8,222 nucleotides of DNA from Gallionellaceae bacterium UBA5126. Lineage in GTDB: Bacteria; Pseudomonadota; Gammaproteobacteria; Burkholderiales; Gallionellaceae. Both the position numbers and the translations under genes were made by a program. This document shows, piece after piece, positions 7,518 through 8,222 of this stretch (within the stretch, counting starts at the first letter, position 1; every line of letters starts with the position of its first letter). Location of the stretch: the NCBI GenBank assembly GCA_002414205.1, contig DHYQ01000095.1, forward strand, positions 1-8,222, in the 5' to 3' direction. The notes beneath the pieces were generated by a model. The model searched no databases, was not told where the DNA came from, and saw only the letters and a list, made by a program, of their open reading frames with translations.

Positions 7518-8222
7518 TCGCTTGCCCTTCAATCCGTGGTGGCTGTTGCTGCCGCTGGTATTGCTGTTTCCCTTCATCACTGACGCACTGCTGGGCCGGG
7601 GCTGGGTGCGGATTGGCGACTTTGCCATGCTGTACATCATGCTGGCGCTGGGGCTGAACATTGTGGTGGGTTATGCCGGGTTGCTGGATTTGGGCTACAT
7701 CGCCTTTTTCGCCGTCGGCGCTTACACCTATGCCCTGCTCGGTTCGCCGCATCTGGCGCTGGCATTTCCCGGCTGGTTGCCGGACGGAGTACATTGGCCG
7801 TTCTGGCTGGTGTTGCCGGTGGCGGCGGCGCTGGCGGCGTTGTGCGGGGTGTTGCTGGGCGCGCCGACCTTGCGTTTGCGCGGCGATTACTTGGCGATTG
7901 TCACGCTGGGTTTTGGCGAAATCATTCGCATTTTCATGAACAACCTCAACGCGCCGATTAACCTGACCAACGGCCCGCAAGGCATTAGCCGCATCGACCC
8001 GATTCAGGTGGGCGGGGTGTCGCTGAATGGCATGGTGGAGGTGTTCGGCTTCAGCCTGCCGTCGGTGCATCTGTATTTTTACCTGTTCCTGGCCTTTACC
8101 GGCCTCATCGTGTTGGTGTCGCAGCGGCTGGAGCATTCGCGCATCGGGCGCGCCTGGATGGCGATTCGGGAAGATGAAATTGCCGCGTCGGCCATGGGCC
8201 TGAACACGCGCAATCTCAAGCT
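7501..8222 (+). CDS. livM: branched-chain amino acid ABC transporter permease LivM (3' partial)
   Basis: This is the second inner-membrane permease subunit, partner of LivH. The frame stays open from TTG 7501 to the window edge, giving 240 complete codons. Full LivM proteins are longer, so the C-terminal part is missing. Diagnostic segments are LGLNIVVGYAGLLDLGYIAF (50-69), APTLRLRGDYLAIVTLGFGE (121-140), NLTNGPQGI (154-162) and the ATPase-contacting loop GRAWMAIREDEIAASAMGLN (216-235). Several hydrophobic stretches are visible, for example about 13-29, 40-60 and 101-120. TTG is chosen because of the GGAG 6 bases upstream. GTG at 7510 is the alternative. The 17-bp overlap with livH implies translational coupling. 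ATPase genes livG and livF are expected downstream but are outside the window. Confidence 0.93.
   Translation, partial: MRNVLDRLPFNPWWLLLPLVLLFPFITDALLGRGWVRIGDFAMLYIMLALGLNIVVGYAGLLDLGYIAFFAVGAYTYALLGSPHLALAFPGWLPDGVHWPFWLVLPVAAALAALCGVLLGAPTLRLRGDYLAIVTLGFGEIIRIFMNNLNAPINLTNGPQGISRIDPIQVGGVSLNGMVEVFGFSLPSVHLYFYLFLAFTGLIVLVSQRLEHSRIGRAWMAIREDEIAASAMGLNTRNLK

Noticed and set aside
7456..8136. 226-residue minus-strand open frame
   Set aside because: It is Gln/His/Arg-rich antisense of livH and livM, both of which have strong family motifs.

Overview
The window looks like ordinary chromosome from a proteobacterium, most likely a betaproteobacterium. This rests on the RuvB sequence, the YbgC-type thioesterase, the GC-rich Liv cassette and the types of intergenic repeat. 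I ran no database search, so the placement is inference. I see no phage, plasmid, CRISPR, tRNA or rRNA signal.

Layout, left to right. Positions 1-1230 (+) hold the 3' part of an FAD-linked D-2-hydroxyacid dehydrogenase (GlcD/D2HGDH type). Positions 1231-1469 carry no gene but hold two different inverted-pair REP-like repeats. Positions 1470-1877 (-) encode a YbgC-type acyl-CoA thioesterase. A 119-bp divergent gap follows, then 1997-3979 (+), a membrane diguanylate cyclase with a periplasmic PhnD-like sensor, one transmembrane helix, a PAS domain and an intact GGDEF domain with an I-site. Positions 4014-5075 (-) encode RuvB, the Holliday-junction branch-migration motor. The 250-bp gap between ruvB and the next gene carries a third inverted-pair repeat and a short perfect palindrome. 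Positions 5326-8222 (+) begin a branched-chain amino acid ABC transporter operon: substrate-binding lipoprotein, a long perfect REP hairpin, livH, then livM. livM starts at TTG, overlaps livH and runs off the right edge.

The Liv genes work together: a periplasmic or lipid-anchored binding protein delivers substrate to the LivH-LivM membrane pair. The ATPases (livG, livF) would be expected just beyond the window. The other genes look functionally unrelated to one another. ruvB and ybgC lie on the same strand but are split by the oppositely oriented cyclase gene. Neither shows its frequent partners here (ruvA upstream of ruvB, tolQ downstream of ybgC), which suggests local rearrangement of a ruv-ybgC-tol type cluster.

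I found no clear previously undescribed system. The points most worth a second look are four different REP-like families in 8 kb, each in an intergenic gap and each as an inverted pair; the 22-bp perfect inverted repeat between the binding-protein gene and livH; and a perfect 13-bp hairpin inside the signal-peptide codons of the cyclase.
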